64,000 nt of DNA, taken from contig NEEC01000195.1 in assembly GCA_002189035.1 (NCBI GenBank), positions 1-64,000 on the forward strand, written 5' to 3'. The translations under genes were made by a program, and so were the position numbers. This document shows positions 50,730 through 62,800 of this stretch, one piece after another (the stretch's first letter is position 1; each line of letters starts with the position of its first letter). The notes under the pieces are model-generated. The model saw only the letters and a list, made by a program, of their open reading frames with translations. It was not told the DNA's origin and searched no databases. The stretch comes from Utricularia gibba (Eukaryota; Streptophyta; Magnoliopsida; Lamiales; Lentibulariaceae).

Positions 50730-51043
50730 ACTTTATACTTGAGAAGGCGGTCTTTGGGTGCACTTGGAACCGGAAAAAAGGTCAGCTTAGGCCTTGGCCC
50801 AAAGTAAGTTGTAGCCCGGCAAAGAAAGTGATGTATTTATTAACGTTCGGTTTTCGGGTTGCCTACATGGTTTTTCAAGGAACCGCTTCTCGTTTTGTGG
50901 CGGCCAGTCTCGCTGGGAACTTGGTCCTTGACCCCGATTCTGTATGGCTCATGAGGTCAACTGGATGCAAATCGATTAAAAAAATGATGCATTTGTTTAA
51001 ATTACGATATCACGTGCACCCCACATGATTTTTTCAACAACTT
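50730..51043 (+). repeat. A-head/B-tail hybrid monomer
   Basis: The A head (ggtcagcttagg, gtagcccggcaaagaaag, ttattaacg) is followed by ttcgggttgcc, then B markers from aaccgc onward (gctggg, ccttgacccc, gtcaactgg, gattaaaaaaatgatgc), ending attacgatat. The switch lies between ttattaacg and aaccgc, upstream of the common interval. It follows a B ending attatgatgt and shifts the dimer phase. Confidence 0.85.
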
Positions 51044-52903
51044 ACTTTATACTTGAGAAGGCGGTCTTTGGGTGCACTTGGAACCGGAAAAAGATCAGCT
51101 TAGGCCTTGGCCCAAAGTAAGTTGTAGCCCGGCAAAGAAAGTGATGTATTTATTAACGTTCGGTTTTCGGTGTTGCCTACATGGTTTTTCAAGGAACAGC
51201 TTCTCGTTTTGTGGCGGCCAGTCTCGCTAGGAACTTGGTCCGGGCCCGCGATTCTTTATGGCTCATGAGGACAAAAGGATGCAAATCGATGAATACAATG
51301 TTGCATTTGTTTAAATTGCGATATCACGTGCACCCCACATGATTTTTTCAACAACTTACTTTATACTTGAGCAGGCGGTCTTTGGGTGCACCTGGAACGG
51401 GACAAAGGTAAGGTTTGGCTTGCCCGAGAGTTAGTTGTAGTCCGGCAAATAAAGTGATGTATTTATTATCGTTCGGTTTTCGGGGGCTGCCTACATGGTT
51501 TTTCAAGGAACCGCTTCTCGTTTTGTGGCGGCCAGTCTCGCTGGGAACTTTGGTCCTTGACCCCGATTCTGTATGGCTCATGAGGTCAACTGGATGCAAA
51601 TCGATTAAAAAAAATGATGCATTTGTTTAAATTACGATGTCACGTGCACCCACATGATTTTTTCAACAACTTTATACTGAGGAGGCGGTCTTGGGGGGCA
51701 CTTGGAACCGGAAAAAGGTCAGCTTAGGCCTTGGCCCAAAGTAAGTTGTAGCCCGGCAAAGAAAGTGATGTATTTATTAACGTTCGGTTTTCGGTGTTGC
51801 CTACATGGTTTTTCAAGGAACAGCTTCTCGTTTTGGCGGCCAGTCTCGCTAGGAACTTGGTCCGGGCCCGCGATTCTTTATGGCTCATGAGGACAAAAGG
51901 ATGCAAATCGATGAATACAATGTTGCATTTGTTTAAATTGCGATATCACGTGCACCCCATGATTTTTTCAACAACTTACTTTATACTGAGGAGGCGGTCT
52001 TGGGGGCACTTGGAACGGAAAAAGGTTTGGCTTGCCCAAAGTAAGTTGTAGTCCGGCAAATAAAGTGATGTATTTATTATCGTTCGGTTTTCGGGGGCTG
52101 CCTACATGGTTTTTCAAGGAACCGCTTCTCGTTTTGTGGCGGCCAGTCTCGCTGGGAACTTGGTCCTTGACCCCGATTCTGTATGGCTCATGAGGTCAAC
52201 TGGATGCAAATCGATTAAAAAAAATGATGCATTTGTTTAAATTACGATGTCACGTGCACCCCACATGATTTTTTAACAACATACTTTATACTGAGGAGGC
52301 GGTCTTGGGGGGCACTTGGAACCGGAAAAGGTCAGCTTAGGCCTTGGCCCAAAGTAAGTTGTAGCCCGGCAAAGAAAGTGATGTATTTATTAACGTTCGG
52401 TTTTCGGTGTTGCCTACATGGTTTTTCAAGGAACAGCTTCTCGTTTTGTGGCGGCCAGTCTCGCTAGGAACTTGGTCCGGGCCCGCGATTCTTTATGGCT
52501 CATGAGGACAAAAGGATGCAAATCGATGAATACAATGTTGCATTTGTTTAAATTGCGATATCACGTGCACCCCACATGATTTTTTCAACAACTTACTTTA
52601 TACTTGAGCAGGCGGTCTTTGGGTGCACCTGGAACGGGACAAAGGTAGGTTTGGCTTGCCGAGAGTTAGTTGTAGTCCGGCAAATAAAGTGATGTATTTA
52701 TTATCGTTCGGTTTTCGGGGCTGCCTACATGGTTTTTCAAGGAACCGCTTCTCGTTTTGTGGCGGCCAGTCTCGCTGGGAACTTGGTCCTTGACCCCGAT
52801 TCTGTATGGCTCATGAGGTCAACTGGATGCAAATCGATTAAAAAAAATGATGCATTTGTTTAAATTACGATGTCACGTGCACCCCACATGATTTTTTCAA
52901 CAT

Positions 52904-53483
52904 ACTTTATACTTGAGGAGGCGGTCTTGGGGCACTTGGAACCGGAAAAAGATCAGCTTAGGCCTTGGCCCAAAGTAAGTTGTAGCCCGGCAAAGAAAGT
53001 GATGTATTTATTAACGTTCGGTTTTCGGTTGCCTACATGGTTTTTCAAGGAACAGCTTCTCGTTTTGTGGCGGCCAGTCTCGCTGGAACTTGGTCCGCCC
53101 GATTCTTATGGCTCATGAGGGGATGCAAATCGATCATTTGTTTAAATTGCGATATCACGTGCACCCCACATGATTTTTTCAACAATACTTTATACTTGAG
53201 AGGCGGTCTTTGGGGCACTTGGAACCGGAAAGCAGCTTAGGCTTGGCCAAAGTAAGTTGTAGCCCGGCAAAGAAAGTGATGTATTTTATTTTTCGGTTTT
53301 CGGGGTTGCCTACATGGTTTTTCAAGGAACAGCTTCTCGTTTTGTGGCGGCCAGTCTCGCTGGAACTTGGTCCCCCCGATTCTTATGGCTCATGAGGTCA
53401 ACTGGATGCAAATCGATTAAAAAAATGATCATTTGTTTAAATTATGATGTCACGTGCACCCCACATGATTTTTTCAACAACTT
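52904..53483 (+). repeat. Most eroded pair of monomers in the array
   Basis: The first copy (283 bp) reads gctggaac, ggtccgcccgattcttatgg, then catgaggggatgcaaatcg and atcatttgtttaaattg. This is close to what remains when A (gacaaaagg; gatgaatacaatgttgc) and B (gtcaactgg; gattaaaaaaaatgatgc) are reduced to shared bases. The second reads ggaaagcagcttagg, gtattttatttttcgg (losing aacg or atcg), gctggaac, ggtccccccgattc and ttatggc, then a B tail. Flanking copies (52729B, 53613B) are close to normal. Confidence 0.85.
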
Positions 53484-55850
53484 ACTTTATACTGAGAGGC
53501 GGTCTTGGGGGCACTTGGAACGGAAAAAGGTCAGCTTAGGCTTGGCCAAAGTAAGTTGTAGCCGGCAAATAAAGTGATGTATTTATTATCGTTCGGTTTT
53601 CGGGGTGCCTACATGGTTTTTCAAGGAACCGCTTCTCGTTTTGTGGCGGCCAGTCTCGCTGGGAACTTGGTCCTTGACCCCGATTCTGTATGGCTCATGA
53701 GGTCAACTGGATGCAAATCGATTAAAAAAAATGATGCATTTGTTTAAATTACGATGTCACGTGCACCCCACATGATTTTTTAACAACTTACTTTATACTG
53801 AGGAGGCGGTCTTGGGGGCACTTGGAACCGGAAAAAGGTCAGCTTAGGCCTTGGCCCAAAGTAAGTTGTAGCCCGGCAAAGAAAGTGATGTATTTATTAA
53901 CGTTCGGTTTTCGGTGTTGCCTACATGGTTTTTCAAGGAACAGCTTCTCGTTTTGTGGCGGCCAGTCTCGCTAGGAACTTGGTCCGGGCCCGATTCTTTA
54001 TGGCTCATGAGGACAAAAGGATGCAAATCGATGAATACAATGTTGCATTTGTTTAAATTGCGATATCACGTGCACCCCACATGATTTTTTCAACAACTTA
54101 CTTTATACTTGAGCAGGCGGTCTTTGGGTGCACTGGAACGGGACAAAGGTAGGTTTGGCTTGCAGAGAGTTAGTTGTAGTCCGGCAAATAAAGTGATGTA
54201 TTTTATTATCGTTCGGTTTTCGGGGCTGCCTACATGGTTTTTCAAGGAACCGCTTCTCGTTTTGTGGCGGCCAGTCTCGCTGGGAACTTGGTCCTTGACC
54301 CCGATTCTGTATGGCTCATGAGGTCAACTGGATGCAAATCGATTAAAAAAAATGATCCATTTGTTTAAATTATGATGTCACGTGCACCCCACATGATTTT
54401 TTCAACAACTTACTTTATACTGAGAAGGCGGTCTTGGGGCACTTGGAACCGGAAAAAGGTCAGCTTAGGCCTTGGCCCAAAGTAAGTTGTAGCCCGGCAA
54501 AGAAAGTGATGTATTTATTAACGTTCGGTTTTCGGTGTTGCCTACATGGTTTTTCAAGGAACAGCTTCTCGTTTTGTGGCGGCCAGTCTCGCTAGGAACT
54601 TGGTCCGGGCCCGCGATTCTTTATGGCTCATGAGGACAAAAGGATGCAAATCGATGAATAAATGTTGCATTTGTTTAAATTGCGATATCACGTGCACCCC
54701 ACATGATTTTTTCAACAACTTACTTTATACTTGAGCAGGCGGTCTTTGGGTGCACTGGAACGGGACAAAGGTAAGGTTGGCTTGCCCGAGAGTTAGTTGT
54801 AGTCCGGCAAATAAGTGATGTATTTATTATCGTTCGGTTTTCGGGGCTGCCTACATGGTTTTTCAAGGAACCGCTTCTCGTTTTGTGGCGGCCAGTCTCG
54901 CTGGGAACTTGGTCCTTGACCCCGATTCTGTATGGCTCATGAGGTCAACTGGATGCAAATCGATTAAAAAAAATGATGCATTTGTTTAAATTACGATGTC
55001 ACGTGCACCCCACATGATTTTTTAACAACATACTTTATACTGAGGAGGCGGTCTTGGGGGCACTTGGAACCGGAAAAGGTCAGCTTAGGCCTTGGCCCAA
55101 AGTAAGTTGTAGCCCGGCAAAGAAAGTGATGTATTTATTAACGTTCGGTTTTCGGTGTTGCCTACATGGTTTTTCAAGGAACAGCTTCTCGTTTTGTGGC
55201 GGCCAGTCTCGCTAGGAACTTGGTCCGGGCCCGCGATTCTTTATGGCATGAGGACAAAAGGATGCAAATCGATGAATACAATGTTGCATTTGTTTAAATT
55301 GCGATATCACGTGCACCCCACATGATTTTTTCAACAACTTACTTTATACTTGAGGAGGCGGTCTTGGGGCACTGGAACGGAAAAGGTCAGCTTAGGCTTG
55401 AAAGTAAGTTGTAGTCCGGCAAATAAAGTGATGTATTTATTATCGTTCGGTTTTCGGGGGCTGCCTACATGGTTTTTCAAGGAACGCTTCTCGTTTTGTG
55501 GCGGCCAGTCTCGCTGGGAACTTGGTCCTTGACCCCGATTCTGTATGGCTCATGAGGTCAACTGGATGCAAATCGATTAAAAAAAATGATGCATTTGTTT
55601 AAATTACGATGTCACGTGCACCCCACATGATTTTTTTAACAACTACTTTATACATGAGGAGGCGGTCTTGGGGGCACTTGGAACCGGAAAAAGGTCAGCT
55701 TAGGCCTTGGCCCAAAGTAAGTTGTAGCCCGGCAAAGAAAGTGATGTATTTATTAACGTTCGGTTTTCGGTGTTGCCTACATGGTTTTTCAAGGAACAGC
55801 TTCTCGTTTTGTGGCGGCCAGTCTCGCTAGGAACTTGGTCCGGGCCCGCG

Positions 55851-55865
55851 ATTCATGCAAAAGGA
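55851..55865 (+). other. Short deletion scar in a type A monomer
   Basis: The copy reads gcgattcatgcaaaaggatg in place of gattctttatggctcatgag followed by gacaaaaggatg. About 14 bp are missing around the short repeated string catg, shortening the next anchor interval to 298 bp. The rest of the copy is ordinary A. Confidence 0.75.
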
Positions 55866-56253
55866 TGCAAATCGATGAATACAATGTTGCATTTGTTTAA
55901 ATTGCGATATCACGTGCACCCCACATGATTTTTTCAACAACTTACTTTATACTTGAGCAGGCGGTCTTTGGGTGCACTGGAACGGGACAAAGGTAGGTTT
56001 GGCTTGCACGAGAGTTAGTTGTAGTCCGGCAAATAAAGTGATGTATTTATTATCGTTCGGTTTTCGGGGGCTGCCTACATGGTTTTTCAAGGAACCGCTT
56101 CTCGTTTTGTGGCGGCCAGTCTCGCTGGGAACTTGGTCCTTGACCCCGATTCTGTATGGCTCATGAGGTCAACTGGATGCAAATCGATTAAAAAAATGAT
56201 CATTTGTTTAATTATGATGTCACGTGCACCCCACATGATTTTTTCAACAACTT

Positions 56254-56550
56254 ACTTTATACTTGAGGAGGCGGTCTTGGGGCACTTGGAACCGGAAAAA
56301 GATCAGCTTAGGCTTGGCCCAAAGTAAGTTGTAGCCGGCAAAGAAAGTGATGTATTTATTAACGTTCGGTTTTCGGTTGCCTACATGGTTTTTCAAGGAA
56401 CAGCTTCTCGTTTTGTGGCGGCCAGTCTCGCTGGGAACTGGTCCCCCCGATTCTTATGGCTCATGAGGTGGATGCAAATCGATTAAAAAAATGATGCATT
56501 TGTTTAAATTACGATATCACGTGCACCCCACATGATTTTTTCAACAACTT
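56254..56550 (+). repeat. Eroded hybrid monomer at a phase slip
   Basis: The A head (agatcagcttagg, aacagc) has gtagccgg and cggttgcc gaps. Then come gctgggaac, ctggtccccccgattc, ttatggc, catgaggtggatgc, gattaaaaaaatgatgc and attacgatat. Gaps fall at discordant columns. It follows a B ending attatgatgt and precedes an A, adding one monomer to the register. Confidence 0.82.
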
Positions 56551-56850
56551 ACTTTATACTGAGAGGCGGTCTTTGGGCACTTGGAACGGAAAAGATCAGC
56601 TTAGGCCTTGGCCCAAAGTAAGTTGTAGCCCGGCAAAGAAAGTGATGTATTTATTAACGTTCGGTTTTCGGGTTGCCTACATGGTTTTTCAAGGAACAGC
56701 TTCTCGTTTTGTGGCGGCCAGTCTCGCTAGGAACTTGGTCCCGATTCTTTATGGCTCATGAGGACAAAAGGATGCAAATCGATGAATACAATGTTGCATT
56801 TGTTTAAATTGCGATATCACGTGCACCCCACATGATTTTTTCAACAACTT

Positions 56851-59800
56851 ACTTTATACTTGAGCAGGCGGTCTTTGGGTGCACCTGGAACGGGAAAAAG
56901 GTAAGGTTTGGCTTGCACCGAGAGTTAGTTGTAGTCCGGCAAATAAAGTGATGTATTTATTATCGTTCGGTTTTCGGGGGCTGCCTACATGGTTTTTTCA
57001 AGGAACCGCTTCTCGTTTTGTGGCGGCCAGTCTCGCTGGGAACTTGGTCCTTGACCCCGATTCTGTATGGCTCATGAGGTCAACTGGATGCAAATCGATT
57101 AAAAAAAATGATGCATTTTTTAAATTACGATGTCACGTGCACCCCACATGATTTTTTCAACAACTTACTTTATACTTGAGGAGGCGGTCTTTGGGTGCAC
57201 TTGGAACCGGAAAAAGATCAGCTTAGGCCTTGGCCCAAAGTAAGTTGTAGCCCGGCAAAGAAAGTGATGTATTTATTAACGTTCGGTTTTCGGTGTTGCC
57301 TACATGGTTTTTCAAGGAACAGCTTCTCGTTTTGTGGCGGCCAGTCTCGCTAGGAACTTGGTCCGGGCCCGCGATTCTTTATGGCTCATGAGGACAAAAG
57401 GATGCAAATCGATGAATACAATGTTGCATTTGTTTAAATTGCGATATCACGTGCACCCCACATGATTTTTTCAACAACTTACTTTATACTTGAGAGGCGG
57501 TCTTGGGTGCACCTGGAACGGGAAAAGGTAAGGTTTGGCTTGCACCGAGAGTAGTTGTAGTCCGGCAAAAAAGTGATGTATTTATTATCGTTCGGTTTTC
57601 GGGGGCTGCCTACATGGTTTTTCAAGGAACCGCTTCTCGTTTTGTGGCGGCCAGTCTCGCTGGGAACTTGGTCCTTGACCCCGATTCTGTATGGCTCATG
57701 AGGTCAACTGGATGCAAATCGATTAAAAAAATGATCCATTTGTTTAAATTACGATGTCACGTGCACCCCACATGATTTTTTTAACAACTTACTTTATACT
57801 TGAGAAGGCGGTCTTGGGGCACTTGGAACCGGAAAAAGATCAGCTTAGGCTTGGCCCAAAGTAAGTTGTAGCCCGGCAAAGAAAGTGATGTATTTATTAA
57901 CGTTCGGTTTTCGGTTGCCTACATGGTTTTTCAAGGAACAGCTTCGTTTTGTGGCGGCCAGTCTCGCTAGGAACTTGGTCCGGGCCCGCGATTCTTTATG
58001 GCTCATGAGGACAAAAGGATGCAAATCGATGAATACAATGTTGCATTTGTTTAAATTGCGATATCACGTGCACCCCACATGATTTTTTCAACAACTTACT
58101 TTATACTTGAGGAGGCGGTCTTTGGGGGCACTTGGAACGGAAAAAGGTAGGTTAGGCTTGCCAAAGTAAGTTGTAGTCCGGCAAATAAAGTGATGTATTT
58201 ATTATCGTTCGGTTTTCGGGGGCTGCCTACATGGTTTTTCAAGGAACCGCTTCTCGTTTTGTGGCGGCCAGTCTCGCTGGGAACTTTGGTCCTTGACCCC
58301 GATTCTGTATGGCTCATGAGGTCAACTGGATGCAAATCGATTAAAAAAATGATGCATTTGTTTAAATTACGATGTCACGTGCACCCCACATGATTTTTTT
58401 AACAACTACTTTATACATGAGGAGGCGGTCTTGGGGGCACTTGGAACCGGAAAAAGGTCAGCTTAGGCCTTGGCCCAAAGTAAGTTGTAGCCCGGCAAAG
58501 AAAGTGATGTATTTATTAACGTTCGGTTTTCGGTGTGCCTACATGGTTTTTCAAGGAACAGCTTCTCGTTTTGTGGCGGCCAGTCTCGCTAGGAACTTGG
58601 TCCGGGCCCGCGATTCTTTATGGCTCATGAGGACAAAAGGATGCAAATCGATGAATACAATGTTGCATTTGTTTAAATTGCGATATCACGTGCACCCCAC
58701 ATGATTTTTTCAACAACTTACTTTATACTTGAGCAGGCGGTCTTTGGGTGCACTGGAACGGGACAAAGGTAGGTTTGGCTTGCGAGAGTTAGTTGTAGTC
58801 CGGCAAATAAAGTGATGTATTTATTATCGTTCGGTTTTCGGGGGCTGCCTACATGGTTTTTCAAGGAACCGCTTCTCGTTTTGTGGCGGCCAGTCTCGCT
58901 GGGAACTTGGTCCTTGACCCCGATTCTGTATGGCTCATGAGGTCAACTGGATGCAAATCGATTAAAAAAATGATGCATTTGTTTAAATTACGATGTCACG
59001 TGCACCCCACATGATTTTTTAACAACATACTTTATACATGAGAGGCGGTCTTGGGGGCACTTGGAACCGGAAAAAGGTCAGCTTAGGCCTTGGCCCAAAG
59101 TAAGTTGTAGCCCGGCAAAGAAAGTGATGTATTTATTAACGTTCGGTTTTCGGTGTTGCCTACATGGTTTTTCAAGGAACAGCTTCTCGTTTTGTGGCGG
59201 CCAGTCTCGCTAGGAACTTGGTCCGGGCCCGCGATTCTTTATGGCTCATGAGGACAAAAGGATGCAAATCGATGAATACAATGTTGCATTTGTTTAAATT
59301 GCGATATCACGTGCACCCCACATGATTTTTTCAACAACTTACTTTATACTTGAGAGGCGGTCTTGGGGGCACTGGAACGGAAAAAGGTCAGCTTAGGCTT
59401 GCCCAAAGTAAGTTGTAGTCCGGCAAATAAAGTGATGTATTTATTATCGTTCGGTTTTCGGGGGCTGCCTACATGGTTTTTCAAGGAACCGCTTCTCGTT
59501 TTGTGGCGGCCAGTCTCGCTGGGAACTTGGTCCTTGACCCCGATTCTGTATGGCTCATGAGGTCAACTGGATGCAAATCGATTAAAAAAAATGATGCATT
59601 TGTTTAAATTACGATGTCACGTGCACCCCACATGATTTTTTCAACAACTTTATTTACTTGAGAGGCGGTCTTGGGGGCACTTGGAACCGGAAAAAGGTCA
59701 GCTTAGGCCTTGGCCCAAAGTAAGTTGTAGCCCGGCAAAGAAAGTGATGTATTTATTAACGTTCGGTTTTCGGTGTTGCCTACATGGTTTTTCAAGGAAC

Positions 59801-62800
59801 AGCTTCTCGTTTTGTGGCGGCCAGTCTCGCTAGGAACTTGGTCCGGGCCCGATTCTTTATGGCTCATGAGGACAAAGGATGCAAATCGATGAATACAATG
59901 TTGCATTTGTTTAAATTGCGATATCACGTGCACCCCACATGATTTTTTCAACAACTTACTTTATACTTGAGCAGGCGGTCTTTGGGTGCACCTGGAACGG
60001 GACAAAGGTAGGTTTGGCTTGCGAGAGTTAGTTGTAGTCCGGCAAATAAAGTGATGTATTTATTATCGTTCGGTTTTCGGGGTGCCTACATGGTTTTTCA
60101 AGGAACCGCTTCTCGTTTTGTGGCGGCCAGTCTCGCTGGGAACTTGGTCCTTGACCCGATTCTGTATGGCTCATGAGGTCAACTGGATGCAAATCGATTA
60201 AAAAAAATGATCCATTTGTTTAAATTATGATGTCACGTGCACCCCATGATTTTTTAACAACTTACTTTATACTTGAGGAGGCGGTCTTTGGGTGCACTTG
60301 GACCGGAAAAAGATCAGCTTAGGCTTGGCCCAAAGTAAGTTGTAGCCCGGCAAAGAAAGTGATGTATTTATTAACGTTCGGTTTTCGGTGTTGCCTACAT
60401 GGTTTTTCAAGGAACAGCTTCTCGTTTTGTGGCGGCCAGTCTCGCTGGGAACTTGGTCCGACCCCGATTCTATGGCTCATGAGGACAAAGGATGCAAATC
60501 GATTAAAAAAAATGATGCATTTGTTTAAATTGCGATATCACGTGCACCCCACATGATTTTTTTCAACAAACTTTATACTTGAGGAGGCGGTCTTGGGGCA
60601 CTTGGAACCGGAAAAAGGTCAGCTTAGGCCTTGGCCCAAAGTAAGTTGTAGCCCGGCAAAGAAAGTGATGTATTTATTAACGTTCGGTTTTCGGTGTTGC
60701 CTACATGGTTTTTCAAGGAACAGCTTCTCGTTTGTGGCGGCCAGTCTCGCTAGGAACTTGGTCCGGGCCCGATTCTTTATGGCTCATGAGGACAAAAGGA
60801 TGCAAATCGATGAACAATGTTGCATTTGTTTAAATTGCGATATCACGTGCACCCCACATGATTTTTTCAACAACTTACTTTATACTTGAGCAGGCGGTCT
60901 TTGGGTGCACCTGGAACGGGACAAAGGTAAGGTTTGGCTTGCACCGAGAGTTAGTTGTAGTCCGGCAAAAAGTGATGTATTTATTATCGTTCGGTTTTCG
61001 GGGGCTGCCTACATGGTTTTTCAAGGAACCGCTTCTCGTTTGTGGCGGCCAGTCTCGCTGGGAACTTGGTCCTTGACCCCGATTCTGTATGGCTCATGAG
61101 GTCAACTGGATGCAAATCGATTAAAAAAAATGATCCATTTGTTTAAATTATGATGTCACGTGCACCCCACATGATTTTTTCAACAACTTACTTTATACTT
61201 GAGAAGGCGGTCTTGGGGGCACTTGGAACCGGAAAAAGATCAGCTTAGGCCTTGGCCCAAAGTAAGTTGTAGCCCGGCAAAGAAAGTGATGTATTTATTA
61301 ACGTTCGGTTTTCGGTTTGCCTACATGGTTTTTCAAGGAACAGCTTCTCGTTTTGTGGCGGCCAGTCTCGCTAGGAACTTGGTCCGGGCCCGCGATTCTT
61401 TATGGCTCATGAGGACAAAGGATGCAAATCGATGAATACAATGTTGCATTTGTTTAAATTGCGATATCACGTGCACCCCACATGATTTTTTCAACAACTT
61501 ACTTTATACTTGAGCAGGCGGTCTTTGGGTGCACTGGAACGGGACAAAGGTAGGTTTGGCTTGCAGAGAGTTAGTTGTAGTCCGGCAAATAAAGTGATGT
61601 ATTTATTATCGTTCGGTTTTCGGGGGCTGCCTACATGGTTTTTCAAGGAACCGCTTCTCGTTTTGTGGCGGCCAGTCTCGCTGGGAACTTGGTCCTTGAC
61701 CCCGATTCTGTATGGCTCATGAGGTCAACTGGATGCAAATCGATTAAAAAAAATGATCCATTTGTTTAAATTATGATGTCACGTGCACCCCACATGATTT
61801 TTTCAACAACTTACTTTATACTTGAGAAGGCGGTCTTTGGGTGCACTTGGAACCGGAAAAAGATCAGCTTAGGCCTTGGCCCAAAGTAAGTTGTAGCCCG
61901 GCAAAGAAAGTGATGTATTTATTAACGTTCGGTTTTCTGTTGCCTACATGGTTTTTCAAGGAACAGCTTCTCGTTTTGTGGCGGCCAGTCTCGCTAGGAA
62001 CTTGGTCCGGGCCCGCGATTCTTTATGGCTCATGAGGACAAAAGGATGCAAATCGATGAATACAATGTTGCATTTGTTTAAATTGCGATTCACGTGCACC
62101 CCACATGATTTTTTCAACAACTTACTTTATACTTGAGAGGCGGTCTTTGGGGGCACTTGGAACGGAAAAAGGTAGCTTAGGCTTGCCCAAGTAAGTTGTA
62201 GTCCGGCAAATAAAGTGATGTATTTATTATCGTTCGGTTTTCGGGGGCTGCTACATGGTTTTTCAAGGAACCGCTTCTCGTTTTGTGGCGGCCAGTCTCG
62301 CTGGGAACTTGGTCCTTGACCCGATTCTGTATGGCTCATGAGGTCAACTGGATGCAAATCGATTAAAAAAAATGATCCATTTGTTTAAATTATGATGTCA
62401 CGTGCACCCCACATGATTTTTTCAACAACTTACTTTATACTTGAGAAGGCGGTCTTTGGGTGCACTTGGAACCGGAAAAAGATCAGCTTAGGCCTTGGCC
62501 CAAAGTAAGTTGTAGCCGGCAAAGAAAGTGATGTATTTATTAACGTTCGGTTTTCGGTGTTGCCTACATGGTTTTTCAAGGAAACAGCTTCTCGTTTTGT
62601 GGCGGCCAGTCTCGCTAGGAACTTGGTCCGGGCCCGCGATTCTTTATGGCTCATGAGGACAAAAGGATGCAAATCGATGAATAAATGTTGCATTTGTTTA
62701 AATTGCGATTCACGTGCACCCCACATGATTTTTTCAACAACTTACTTTATACTTGAGCAGGCGGTCTTTGGGTGCACGGAACGGGACAAAAAGGTTTGGC

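Larger units (their letters stand above)
43597..51043 (+). repeat. Array block VI: dimers interrupted by A-head/B-tail hybrids
   Basis: Anchors: 43733m 44045A 44356B 44670m 44982A 45291B 45599A 45906B 46219m 46533A 46847B 47158A 47455B 47763A 48073B 48384m 48684m 48995A 49310B 49624A 49932B 50246A 50552B 50867m. Hybrids at 43733, 44670, 46219 and 50867 each add one monomer and shift the A/B phase. The pair at 48384/48684 is eroded but keeps the phase. The A copy at 47158 lacks about 5 bp (gtctcgcacttgg), and its interval to the next anchor is 297 bp. Confidence 0.9.
51044..56850 (+). repeat. Array block VII: dimers with strongly eroded copies
   Basis: Anchors: 51181A 51495B 51805A 52106B 52418A 52729B 53037m 53314m 53613B 53925A 54234B 54546A 54855B 55166A 55469B 55781A 56079B 56385m 56681A(gapped). 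The shortest copies cluster here: 277 bp between 53037 and 53314, 296 bp between 56385 and 56681, 298 bp between 55781 and 56079. The missing bases lie mainly at columns where A and B differ. The phase slips by one monomer at 56385. Confidence 0.9.
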
